A stretch of DNA of 64,000 bases. It comes from Brachionus manjavacas (Eukaryota; Rotifera; Eurotatoria; Ploima; Brachionidae). The position numbers and the translations under genes are program-made. The stretch covers positions 62,001 to 126,000 of the forward strand of contig JAHQIY010000009.1 of the NCBI GenBank assembly GCA_019054805.1. The letters run 5' to 3'. The notes beneath the pieces are model-generated. The model worked only from the letters and a program-made list of their open reading frames with translations. It was not told the origin of the DNA and made no database searches. Within the stretch, counting starts at the first letter, position 1; the number at the start of each line of letters is the position of its first letter. This document shows, piece by piece, positions 54,315-64,000 of this stretch.

Positions 54315-56289
54315 TTTGTCTCAGGTCTAAATCATTTTCTAATTAATAAAAAAAATAATAAAATTTTATTCAAAGAAAAAGAAAAAAATTATCTCTTTTT
54401 AATTAGATGAAATTTTGAAAAATGATAAATTTCGAACAAGCTATTTGCTCCAAGATTTATTAAGTATTCGAAAGGTAAATTTGATTAAAACCTTTGCTAA
54501 TATTAAGTAATGTCAAAAATTTTCTGTAAAGGCTAATTATATATTTAGTATCCAGATAACATTTTCTATTCTAAATTTGTTTAGTCACTATTAATGAATT
54601 TTTGGAAATAATTGTATGATTATATCAAGATTTGGTGACCTAACTTACCTTTAAAGTAATAAAAATGAATAGTTGCATTAATCCGCAGATTTAAAAGCAA
54701 TAAATCATAATTATTTTTAAGGCTCAAGACAATTAGCGCTAAATCTCGATTTAGCTACCAATTTTTTTACCTACTTTTAAGAGAAATGAATGCTGTACCT
54801 CTAGATCCACGATTAGATTAGCTCTATTCATTATCAATATCAGTTTTTTTTTTATCAATTTTAATGAAGATTTTTGATTAAAGTTAAATTTTTCAAAGGT
54901 TTTTAAATTAGATACAAACAAAAATTCTATTCTTTTTAACTTTATTGCCACTTTTCAAATAAAATTATCTCACTCATCCAATTTGAATTCTATTATCAAC
55001 AATAAGCATATTAGTCAGATCCATGTTAATTTTTGTCTCAAAATTTAAAGTTATCTTTAGACTTGTGAGAGGTTAAAAAAATTATCAGTCGCGTCAATGA
55101 GTCATTTCGAAAAGTTTAATTTCATTCAAATATTATCAATTAATTTTTTAAATTTTGAAAAATTATCAAAAATTTTTTTCCTAATCTCAGACATAGAATT
55201 TATTCTTTTAAATATGTAATATTAGAAAACTTCTAAATGATTCATTTAGTTCAAGATCTTTACTCGACTCAAACAGAAAAATTGAAAATTATTTTTTTAA
55301 AAAATTAATTTTATTTAAATATTCAGTTTTTTTTTGGAAATTTTTTTTTAAAGTTCAATCAATGAGAAATTATACATTAATGGCTCTTTGTAGTATTGGA
55401 ATTTTTTTTAGGCCTTCTCTTCTCTTTCCATTTTTCTTTATCCTTCTATATTTCTTCTTCATTCGCTTTTGTTTTTCCAGATAAATCAGTTGGTACTATT
55501 TGTCATTGATATCCTTTACTTGAAAATATTCTTTTTTAAACTAAGACCCAGTCAATCACCAAATAAACCACTGGGTTTGGGAATACAAATACCCCAAAAA
55601 ATTTTGATTGATTTGTTGTGCAATTTTTCCAAGAAAATATTTCAAATTTTAATTAAAATTTTTAACTTTTATTAAATTTAACTTTTTAGATGTCATTTAC
55701 AAAAAGAAAAGATTATTTGTTTAAAATTTTCACTTTAATATTTGGTTTACTATTTATTTGCCAAAAAAATTAGAAAATATCCAAAATTGAAATTATTAAA
55801 TTAGCATTTAAGAAATATTAGTTTTTTTAATTTAAGTAAATGCAAAGTTTTGGAGCCAATTTTGAATTGGGAACAGGGCAATTTTTTTAAAAAGCGTTTT
55901 ATTTTGTCAGTTATAACATTTTTAAAGTCCATTTCTCTGGGTTTAACAAATTTAAATTAATTTTAATATAATTTATTATAATGAAAAAAAAATAACAGAT
56001 GAAAAATATTTGAGTGTCAATTATTTTTAAAATATAAAATAAGAAATAAAAATAAAAAATAAAAAAAATAGATTAGGATAGATAAAATTTTTTTAAAATT
56101 TAAAACAATTAATTGAACTAAAACAAAAAATCGAATTAAAAAATATGCTTTTGTTGATTCGATTTTCAAGATCAATTTACCAAGAAAAAATGGTATTTTA
56201 ATTTGGAAGATCAGTTTAACTTACATGAATTTTTTACATCATTGAAAATATGTAAAAATATAAAAATGAAATAATATGGCTTTTTGACC
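54315..56289. other. AT-rich intergenic DNA
   Basis: Upstream flank of the transporter. No feature recognised beyond A/T runs. Confidence 0.4.
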
Positions 56290-57146
56290 AAAAAATTCTG
56301 CATCACCAACTAACTCGAAATGTTGAAACTGACTACCGACTCTCTTAATAGACGTATTCCAATGGACATTGTTTATCTCGACTTTGCAAAAGCATTTGAC
56401 ACCACACCACCCAAAGACTCTTACTCAAATTAGAAAATAATGATCTTGATGAAAAAATAGTCAATTGGATAAAAGCATATCTTAAAAGTCGTAAACAGAG
56501 ACTAGTCCGAACACAATTTCAGCTTGGACACCAATCTCAAGTGGTGCACCACAAGGATGTGTGTTAGGGCCAACACTTTTTATCATTTATATAAACGACT
56601 TAAATGATACTAAATTAGGAACCATGCTTGATCAAGTTGAAAATTATGTTGTTCTCAGAAACGACCTGAATGAAATTTACAACTGGACCAAAAGATGGCT
56701 TAATTGTCTAAATGAAAATAGGTGCTAAGTTTTACACATTGGAAATAATAATCCTGATAACGAAATAAATCTCACATTACCATATAGATAGTAAGCAAAT
56801 TTCGAGAACAAAACTAGAGAAAGACTTAGGTATCGCAATATTTTAAGACTTAAAGTGGGCATAAATTGGTCAATCAAAAAAGGAAAAAATGTCCTCGGGA
56901 CCATTAAAAGAACATTCCAATTTCACAATTAGGATTCAGTTTCAAGACTCAACAAAGCTTTTGTAAGGCCTCATCTTGAGTATGGAGTTACTATTTGGAG
57001 ACTTTACTTGGAGCAATACATAAACTTCATCGAAACTGTTCAAAGACGAACAACAAGGCTTGTACCTGAAATCAGGAGAAAATCCTATGAAAAAAGATTG
57101 CTAGAAATAAATTTGATAAAACTTGAAATTAAAAGACTTAGAGGTT
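56290..57146 (+). pseudogene. Decayed LINE (CR1/Jockey-like) reverse transcriptase
   Basis: Across several frames the RT order is clear: MDIVYLDFAKAFDT (motif A) near 56,360; WIKAYLKSRKQRLVR near 56,470; SSGAPQGCVLGPTLFIIYIN (motif B) near 56,530; WTKRWLNCLNENRC near 56,690; then AFVRPHLEYGVTIWRLYLEQ and VQRRTTRLVPEIR after the RT. The F/YADD motif between B and the following block is deleted. It breaks off at about 57,147, where an inverted LINE tail begins. Confidence 0.75.
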
Positions 57147-57275
57147 TATTTATTTTTATTTATTTGTTTCCTGTACCGAGCTAGAGATCCTTAAGAATAA
57201 AATAAAAAAATAAAAATAAAGTTGATAAGATAAAAAAAATTTAAAGAAAGTTAAAAAAATATATATTGAAATAGG
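57147..57275 (-). mobile_element. Inverted LINE 3' tail inside the RT relic
   Basis: The reverse complement ends CTAGCTCGGTACAGGAAACA followed by AATAAATA repeats, the same 3' terminus as the copies ending at 58,655, 59,069 and (inverted) 62,640. It is cut by the hAT MITE at 57,276. Confidence 0.6.
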
Positions 57276-58060
57276 TAGTGTTTGGGGCAGATCTGGAGGC
57301 CACGTGGCCGGCCGTACAAGTGGGCAAAACACGACCGTGTTCAGACCGGCCGGCCACAAAACAGTCCATAAAAAAATTTACTTAGATGTTTAAAAAAACT
57401 TTAACGGCAGGAAAATAACATTTATTATTTATTTAATATTCTAAATTAGGTAGTTTTTTTTAAAATAATTATTTTTTTTTGAAAAGGATTTTTTTATAAA
57501 AAAGATTTTAATATAATAAAAAACAAATTTTTCATGTTTTTTTTTATATTTTCTTACAAAAAATTTTCGTAAATAATTTTTTTTAAATCTTATGTATGTA
57601 ATAGTAAATTTTGAGATTAAGTATATTTATAGAATTACGTGTCAATGCGTAAAATTGTAAAAAAATATAAAAATATTGGATTCTCAAAATTTACTAAGTA
57701 AATTTTTTAAATTTACTTATGCTAACGGAATTCTATAGAATTTTTTATTTCTTCTCGTAAATTACTAGATAATTTATGCGTAAATTTTGAGAACAATTTT
57801 GCTTAAAAATTATAATAAATCAAAAAATCTAAAAAGCAATGGTGACCAACGTCGAAAATTATGTATAAAATATAAAATTTAAATTAATCAAAACAAATTT
57901 TTTGAAATAAAATTCTTAAAATAAAATCAAATTTTATATTTTTATTTAAATTTTTTTTTTAAATTCACGTCCAAAAAAAGGCGTTAATGCTGACCGGCCA
58001 ACCGATCGTTCGAGTCCGGCCTTAGGCCTGCCGGCCAAAATTGGCCGCCGCTCAACACTA
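57276..58060. mobile_element. Non-autonomous hAT element, 785 bp
   Basis: The ends are TAGTGTTTG and, inverted, CTCAACACTA, with an 8-bp duplication GAAATAGG/GAAATAAG (7 of 8; 57268-57275 and 58061-58068). Both subterminal regions are rich in GGCCGG (for example GTGGCCGGCCGTAC and GACCGGCCGGCCACAAAA on the left; TGCCGGCCAAAATTGGCCGC on the right). The interior is AT-rich and noncoding. TIR and subterminal style resemble the big hAT element. Confidence 0.75.
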
Positions 58061-58068
58061 GAAATAAG

Positions 58069-58655
58069 CGATTTAATACTGTTAGCGGTTAACTTAGGAC
58101 TGGACTTACACTTTGGTATTGAAGAGAATAGACTTAGTTTTAGAAACTTTATTAAACTTAAATCTTGAGCTAAAAAAATACAAATTAGCTCTTCTCAAAT
58201 CTCTCTTGTATATCCTTTGAATAAATATTTTAAATATTCTCTTATATATTTTCAGAAAATAATATCAAAAAACTACAAGCAATTCAGAATACAACAGTAA
58301 GATCTATCCTTAAGTTAAAATATGACACTCCCTCCAACATCGTGCATCATGAAGCTTTTAATTAACAGTTTCGAATCGGCTTTTTGAGTTGACTCAGAGA
58401 TTTGTTGGGACAGGACTGAGTCATTCTATTCCATTGGTTGTAAGACTGGTGGAGGAATACAAAGAAGGTTTCGAATCGAGATATACTGAATACCCAACTC
58501 CATTGTGTAATTGCTACCTTAGTATTTCCTCCTTTTTTCCTGAAACTTTAATCATGTAAACATGTGTCACATGTAACAATCTATGTCTTCTAAACTTTCA
58601 TTCTGAAGGAGCCCTAGCTCGGTACAGAAAACAAATAAATAAATAAATAATAAAA
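58069..58655 (+). mobile_element. LINE 3' part, 5'-truncated
   Basis: Broken frames read KLQAIQNTTVRSILKLKYDT and PSNIVHHEAFN, then LVVRLVEEYKEGFESRYTEY in another frame: the C-terminal end of a LINE ORF2. The 3' UTR ends GGAGCCCTAGCTCGGTACAG then AAACAAATAAATAAATA. It is the longest of five copies of this 3' end in the window. Confidence 0.7.
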
Positions 58656-58764
58656 TACTAAATCAGCAAATTTTTTTTTTGAATAATTAATTTGAATATT
58701 TTCTTCTATTGATTAAATAAAAAAATTAAAATTAAAAAAAAAACTTGATAATTTAAAGATTTTT

Positions 58765-59069
58765 TAGTTTAATTATGTAATTGCTATCCAGAGTTGTTTA
58801 AAAGTCCCAAACTAAAGTCCAAGTCATTAAAAAAAAAAAAAATTCCGGACTTTACTTGAGACTTGTGACTTATAAACAACTCTGTTGCTAACTCACTATT
58901 TCTTCTTTTTTCCTGAAGTGATCAATACTTAAACGCTTTTTTATTTTATATTTTAACTTATTTTTTCTTTATATTTTTATCTTGTTTTATTTTTTCTTTT
59001 TTTATTTAATTTTTTTAATCTGGAGGAGCTTTAGCTCGGCACAGATAAAACAAACAAATAATAAATAAT
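58765..59069 (+). mobile_element. LINE 3' fragment split by a MITE
   Basis: ATTATGTAATTGCTATC before and TTGCTAACTCACTATTTCTT after the MITE are contiguous in the related copy at 58,500-58,545. It ends GGAGCTTTAGCTCGGCACAG with an AAACAAACAAATAATAAATA tail. Confidence 0.65.
58789..58884. mobile_element. 96-bp hAT-type MITE (CAGAGTTG family)
   Basis: The ends CAGAGTTGTTTAAAAGTC and GACTTATAAACAACTCTG are inverted repeats. An 8-bp duplication TTGCTATC/TTGCTAAC (7 of 8) flanks it. It interrupts a LINE fragment whose intact sequence is known from the neighbouring copy, which proves the insertion boundaries. GACTT-rich relics near 20.5, 20.8, 26.7 and 37.7 kb may be older members. Confidence 0.8.
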
Positions 59070-59202
59070 AATTGAAAGTATGAATTTTAGAGCAAATAAA
59101 AAATTCTGAAAATTATTGAGAAAATTAAAAGGTGTCTTGGTTGGAAAAAGCAAAGAAAATTTTTTAAGCGAAAAAATTTATTTTCGTAGAATTTTAATAA
59201 TT

Positions 59203-60135
59203 TTAGCCAAATAAACTAAAATCGGCCACATAAAAAGTTTCAATAGTTTTAAAAAATTGTTCAATTGTCCATTTATGATTATTATTTGATTCTTGAGCAC
59301 TACTACTCTCTGGGCTATTAATAAAATGTTTAATTAATTAAGGCAGTCAAAATTTTGCCAAGAAAGTACTTGATGAGTAAAGGATCATTAAAAGTTATCA
59401 AAATGTCAGTTTTTAGATCTTTAAATCGAAAAATTGCCATGTGAACTTCCACCAAATTTTTAGCTGTTTCTCTAAACTTTGACATGTAGTGTTCGCCATT
59501 TAGATAATAGACAGCCTCACAGCTGAAAATTCAACATTTAAATCAACTCAAGCTACTTGATTAATTTACTTTATTGGTGATAGACCAAGCTTGTCAACTT
59601 TTTTAATTTTAGCTTCTGAATCTCCCGCTATTTCATTAAAATGAGAACTTGTTTTAATTAAAAATTAGTAATTTGAATCACAGGTCCATTTGGCATTGTA
59701 AATTAAAAATAAAAATCGAAATAACTTTTTTTCTTGCAGTCTAAAATTTGCTCTGCAAAATGTATCATTTAAAAAATATTTTTTTCACTAAAATCATGAA
59801 AGTTTGCTCACCATATAACAAATTTTAGACTTGACCAATTTTAATTTTTAATATTTTTACTATTATTTTTTTCAATAATCACAATGCCAGTTTATTTTTG
59901 TGTACCGGCAGGCTTCTTCATCAGCTTCATCTAAATATTCCAAAATGTCAAATATTATACTTTGGTCTGTGGAAGCGTGAGCAAAAACTTCTTGACTATC
60001 AGGAACCTGTCTCATTTTACTTCGACCGATTAGATGGGTAATAAAAATTTTACTTCAAGTGTACCTTATGTCAACTGCACCAGGCGGAATAAATGCATAA
60101 ATGGACCCGCCATAGAGTTTTTGCAATTCACTCAT
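59203..60135 (-). CDS. RANGRF: Ran guanine nucleotide release factor (MOG1)
   Basis: Five exons join with every phase consistent: 60135-60065, 60019-59906, 59647-59570, 59522-59370, 59314-59203. All introns are GT-AG (45, 258, 47, 55 and 47 nt size range), giving 175 residues against about 186 in vertebrates. The order matches MOG1: LYGGSIYAFIPPGAVDIS, VPDSQEVFAHASTDQSIIFD and ILEYLDEADEEACR, then HFNEIAGDSEAKI, VYYLNGEHYMSKFRETAKNL, AIFRFKDLKTDILITFNDP, and the end VADFSLFG. MOG1 binds Ran, promotes nucleotide release and supports nuclear transport; in vertebrates it also assists sodium-channel trafficking. The gene is divergent from NMT, with 377 bp between start codons. The short acidic N-terminal region before exon 2 is shorter than in vertebrates. 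No defect seen. Confidence 0.9.
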
Positions 60136-60512
60136 TTTTTAATTTAGAAATTTTTGGATTAGAATTTTAAAATAATTTGAATTAATTTTAGTTTAATTTG
60201 TTCATGTATGCTGGAAGATGGTGCTCATAAATTTAATAAAATCGGTACATAAATTTGAAATTTTCAAAATCAAAAAAATGATCTCAATTCTAAGATAAAA
60301 TGTTTAACATGTGTATTTGATTTTTTTGTATTTTTTTGCTATTTAAATAAAATTTATTAGCCTTAAAAAGAAATAAAACCCTGACCCATATTTAATACAA
60401 ATCGATAAGGTTCTGATTCACACTCGAGTGGTTTTGGTCACATCTTTAAATATTTATGTTTTAGAAATTATTTTTTATAGTTGAAAAAAAGAAATTTTTG
60501 ACCATAAAAAAA
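60136..60512. promoter_or_regulatory. Shared upstream region of MOG1 and NMT
   Basis: This 377-bp AT-rich gap holds the divergent promoters of two housekeeping genes. A TTTTTTATAG at about 60,471-60,480 could be a 3' splice site for a 5'-UTR intron or trans-splicing before the NMT start. Confidence 0.4.
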
Positions 60513-61912
60513 ATGTCTGATCAATCGAAAAAAGAGGCCTCTCAGCCGAGCCAGCCCCAGCCGAATGTTGAAGAGCTAAGACGCTTGATGAGTTTGCGCG
60601 CCAACCTCAACCGCAACGCGCCCAAAACCGATGACGAGCTGCATGGCAAAGAGGAGTGGAAATTTTGGGAGACTCAGCCAGTACCAAAATTAGGCAGTGT
60701 GATACCGAACGGGACAAATGAGCCCATTCAGCCAAACAAAAGCATCGAGGAAATAAAACAAGAGCCCATTTCTTTGCCCGAAGGCTTCAAATGGGACGAC
60801 ATTGACTTGAACAATCAGGCCGAGTTGATGGAGCTGTATTGTTTGTTGAACGAAAATTATGTCGAGGACGACGACAACATGTTCCGGTTTGACTACAGTC
60901 CTGAGTTTTTGAAATGGGCCCTGCAGCCCATAGGATGGCTAAAGCAGTGGCACACCGGGGTCCGTGTGACCAAAAGCAACAAGCTTGTCGGCTTTATCAG
61001 CGCTGTGCCTGCCAATGTCAAGGTGTACGAAAAAACTGTCCCCATGGTCGAAATCAATTATTTGTGTGTTCACAAAAAGCTAAGAGATAAAAGAGTAGCG
61101 CCTGTGCTAATAAAGGAAATAACTAGGCGAGTTAATTTGCATGGTATTTTTCAGGCCTGTTATACTGCCGGAGTGATTTTGCCAACTCCGGTGGCCAGGT
61201 GCCGATACTGGCATCGGTCTTTGAACCCCAAGAAATTAATCGAAATTCAGTTTTCTTTTCTGCAAAGAAACATGACCATGCAAAGAACTATCAGATTGTA
61301 CCGTCTGCCCGAGAAGCCCAAGACGCCAGGTTTTAGGAAAATGACCGAGGCCGATTGTCCTCAGGCATTCAAGCTTCTATTTGATGTAATTAAAATGAAA
61401 CAAAAAATTTGGAATTTCTATTCTTTTTTTGTTGTAGTACTTGCAAAAATTTGATCTAGCACCAGTTTATGATGAAGAAGAGTTCAAGCATTGGTTCTTG
61501 CCAAGAGAAAATGTGGTGGACTCGTTTGTTGTTGAGCAAAATGGGGTTGTTACTGATTTTGGAAGTTTCTACCATTTGCCTTCGACTATAATGCATCATC
61601 CACAGTATAAAGTTCTAAAAGCTGCCTATGCATTTCATAATGTAGTGACAAAAACTGCCCTGAATGACTTCATGAATGACATGCTAATATCCGCTAAAAA
61701 TGTAAGCTGAAAATTTAACTTAAGATTTAGTAGGGAATTTTTTTTGTTTCAAGCTGGAAATGGATGTTTTTAATGCATTGGATTTGATGGACAATAAAGA
61801 TTTCTTAGAGAACTTAAAATTCGGAATCGGAGACGGAAATCTTCAGTATTATGTTTATAATTGGAAGTGTCCAATAATTCCACCTAATAAATTAGGCTTG
61901 GTTCTGCAATAG
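60513..61912 (+). CDS. NMT1: Glycylpeptide N-tetradecanoyltransferase (N-myristoyltransferase)
   Basis: Three exons (60513-61385, 61438-61701, 61754-61912) join in phase 0 across two 52-nt introns (GTAATT...TTGTAG and GTAAGC...TTTCAAG), giving 431 residues; vertebrate NMT1 has about 496, the difference being the N-terminal extension. The ATG at 60513 (MSDQSKKEA) is the first in frame. [15 protein letters not shown] opens the conserved domain. [20 protein letters not shown] (near residue 179) is the family signature, followed by [20 protein letters not shown] and [38 protein letters not shown] (near residue 400) is the second signature, and the C-terminus is GLVLQ, whose carboxylate acts as catalytic base. 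It transfers myristate from CoA to N-terminal glycines in the cytosol and on ribosomes. All key blocks are intact. Confidence 0.95.
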
Positions 61913-62639
61913 ATTTTAAATCGATTTCGGTGTGACCAAGTTTTCGAATCGATGTACTCACATGCTAAGACATTCTAAAGTTTCCTCAATTTATTTAATA
62001 AATCTATTTTTATCAATTTATTTCTGAATTTTAGTTTATTTTTTCTCTCATTTGTGATTATTTGAATAAATTCTGTGAAACAACAGCCATTTTGAAATAA
62101 TAAAAAAATTTTGAATTTATTCTGAATTTATTTTTAAAAAAAAAAAAAAAACAAAGTCAATCTTTTTTTCTATTTTAAATTCTCTCAATTAAATACGAAA
62201 TTACATTTTACAATTTAACATAACAAAGTATTTAATTAATGTAGCATTAGACAGTAAAAAATTTGATTAGAGAAAAAAAAGTTTACAAATTGTTAGTAAT
62301 TAATTCCGACAATTAATTTTGCATTGAAACGATCGATTATTTTTTAAATATCAAATAAAAAAATGTCACTATTCATTGAGATAAAAAGAAAGATCTTTTA
62401 AAATATATCTCTTTACCAATTGTTTTTTATCTAATTAAATTAAGATTTATAATAATTTTGTCAAAAATTTGCTTGTCGAAATAACACACACTCCGTTTAG
62501 CTCGGTGGATCTTTTTCTTTTTAATTGTTTAGCTCAACAAAATCATTCAAAAGTTAAATTGATCTTGAATCATTGTTATTAAACATACCTAACATTTCTA
62601 AGTCACCTGCATATGATAGACACGGAGTCTTAATTAATT
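61913..62639. other. 3' flank of NMT and AT-rich DNA
   Basis: AATAAA-like signals occur at about 61,998 and 62,098. Nothing else recognised. Confidence 0.4.
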
Positions 62640-62910
62640 TTATTTTTTTTATTCATTTGTTTTCTGTACCAAGCTAAAGCTTCCTCAGAATAAATTTAAA
62701 AAAAAACAAAAAAAAAACAGAAAAAAAAAAAAAATAAATAAAAAATAAAGTAAATAAGCTAAAATAAAATGCTAAGAAAGTTAAAAAGACATATTCAAAT
62801 AGTTTGTTACTTGTTCCACATGTTTACATTGCTGAGGCTTCAGGAAAAAAGGAGGAAATAGTAAGGTAGCAATTACACAATGAAGCTGAGTATTCAAGCT
62901 AAATCCAAGA
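62640..62910 (-). mobile_element. LINE 3' fragment, inverted
   Basis: The reverse complement reads CTTCATTGTGTAATTGCTAC then CTTACTATTTCCTCCTTTTT TCCTG, and ends AAGCTTTAGCTTGGTACAGA followed by AAACAAATGAATAAA. This is colinear with the LINE copy at 58,480-58,655. It is a 5'-truncated, dead copy. Confidence 0.65.
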
Positions 62911-63087
62911 GATTATTTAAATATCTAATGAACAAAATAGGTCCAAAAACCGACTCTTAATGAAAACCACTTCTTCAGCTAGTTTTGGACGGCCTTTTTT
63001 AGGTAAACATAATAAAATATATTTACCTAATTTAATAAAAAATTTGCATCTGCATGTCCGTTCCTTAAGGTCTAGTTTAAGTAGTAG

Positions 63088-64000
63088 AAAAAGTGATTTA
63101 TTATTTGTTTAAATTAAAGTTAAATTCTTGAATATAATTAATAAAATACTAAATGATGGAAACTCCTAGTTCTGGTCAACTGCCTTTAAATATCACGCCG
63201 TGTACCACACAATCAAAAAAACGCAATTATAAGAAAAGTTCTCCAGTTCATACTCATTCGAGACAAGTAGATTTAGATGGTCAAGTATACCTTTTTTGTA
63301 ATTTTTGTATAACTAAATATATATATTCTGGTTCAAAAAAAATATGCTTGATCATTTTAAAATCACCCACCCGGAATATTTAGAAAACATTGAAATAAAT
63401 GAAAACAGTGACTTTGATGAAGAAATGGACCAAGTAGATTTAGAAATTGTACGGTATAATTCTGAGCCTTCAAAGAATGTTCAGCCACTCGAGTATTGGC
63501 AACAGAACCATAAGTCTTATCCTATTCTTTATCATGTTGTGCAACATCTATTTTGCATTCCAGCTACATCAGTTCAGGCGGGACAGCTTTTTTCACATTC
63601 AGGTAATACTCTTTGGGATAGACGCAACAGATTGTCGCCTGACAAATTAGACAAAATTATAGTAATTCAAGAGAGTTTAAAGTGTATTGTATTAATATTT
63701 AAATAAAATTGTCTAAAATTTGAACGAAATTTAAACAAATTTTGAAAAACGTCAATCCAAATAACATCACTAGTTTTAACTATATTAATATAAATTTTTT
63801 AAATATAAAATTTAACTACAATAAATTAAATAAATTTTGAGACCAACTGGTGTAGAAATTAAATGGCGTTAAATAAGACCGACCGGTCATGAAATTGATC
63901 AGCCCCCAAAATAATATATTAAACAAAAAATATTTTCTCAATTGATTACAAAAATATGTTCAAATCTAGCCTTTGTGAAATTTTGTAAAAATTTAACTGA
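63088..64000 (+). repeat. Inverted duplicate of 40.5-41.66 kb (hAT/MITE segment, copy B)
   Basis: From AAAAGTGATTTATTATTTG at about 63,090 to the window edge the sequence is the near-exact reverse complement of 41,663 down to about 40,520. It includes the inner hAT end (CAAATAACATCACTA), the adjoining GTTTTAAC, half the outer MITE ending TCAGCCCC, and about 95 bp of the flank beyond the MITE. Differences are few single bases plus a 7-bp indel. Because unique flank is shared, this is a segmental duplication rather than an independent insertion. The left hAT end is missing. Confidence 0.85.
63153..63706 (+). pseudogene. BED-finger/hATC remnant of a hAT transposase (copy B)
   Basis: The ATG at 63153 starts the BED-finger half; a frame change at the A-run near 63,340 leads into the second half, which runs to the stop at 63706. 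This copy keeps the 7 bp lost in copy A, so the hATC region reads SGNTLWDRRNRLSPDKLDKI, matching the equivalent part of the intact transposase at 15.5 kb. The catalytic domain is absent. A single-base correction or an intron would join the halves. Confidence 0.65.

Noticed and set aside
55469..55675. 68-codon plus-strand frame
   Set aside because: No recognisable motif, starts from a non-ATG codon region and lies in AT-rich DNA.
57156..57359. 67-codon minus-strand frame
   Set aside because: It crosses from a LINE tail into the end of a hAT MITE, so it is a chance fusion of two repeats.

Overview
The window looks like nuclear DNA of a small, very AT-rich metazoan. Coding genes have consensus GT-AG introns of about 45-78 nt, intergenic DNA is mostly A/T homopolymer tracts, and the gene set is animal: a Methuselah/adhesion-type GPCR, an allatostatin-C-like neuropeptide precursor, RANGRF/MOG1, N-myristoyltransferase and an SLC16-like transporter. 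The mix of hAT, Merlin and pogo transposons with many decayed LINEs, and the extreme AT content, fit a monogonont rotifer such as Brachionus. That assignment is inference.

Layout. 1-2442: a GPCR on the minus strand, cut by the window edge. 2.4-9.8 kb: transposon graveyard (LINE reverse-transcriptase relic, a Merlin element with intact ends, a MITE, a palindrome) and one two-exon gene fragment of unknown function. 9,820-19,439: a single 9.6-kb hAT transposon with an 8-bp target duplication, an intact-looking transposase, expanded inverted arrays of a GC-rich 101-bp unit near both ends, and a foldback-like palindrome inside. 21-26.5 kb: two lineage-specific genes, each with one short intron; one has a perfect 131-bp internal duplication and a C-terminal membrane anchor. 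26.5-34.5 kb: about 8 kb in which I see no gene. 34.56-34.95 kb: the neuropeptide gene. 35-42.3 kb: noncoding DNA with repeat relics, ending in a long-TIR MITE that carries a nested hAT deletion derivative.

42.4-48.4 kb is the most distinctive part. Two intronless genes lie head to head, about 276 bp apart: a lipase/alpha-beta-hydrolase + NB-ARC + TPR protein (an NLR/STAND architecture) and a TIR-domain protein that keeps the putative catalytic glutamate. The arrangement suggests a co-regulated innate-immune or cell-death sensor/effector pair.

50.5-51.6 kb: a deleted pogo/Tigger element and a CR1-like LINE 3' end. 53.1-54.3 kb: an SLC16-like transporter. 56.3-59.1 kb: a nest of LINE fragments interrupted by two hAT MITEs. 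59.2-61.9 kb: a five-exon MOG1/RANGRF gene divergent from a three-exon N-myristoyltransferase gene. 63.1-64 kb: an inverted, nearly identical copy of part of the 40.5-41.7 kb hAT/MITE segment, so the block from the NLR to NMT is framed by inverted repeats.

All functional calls come from reading motifs by eye. No database search was possible.
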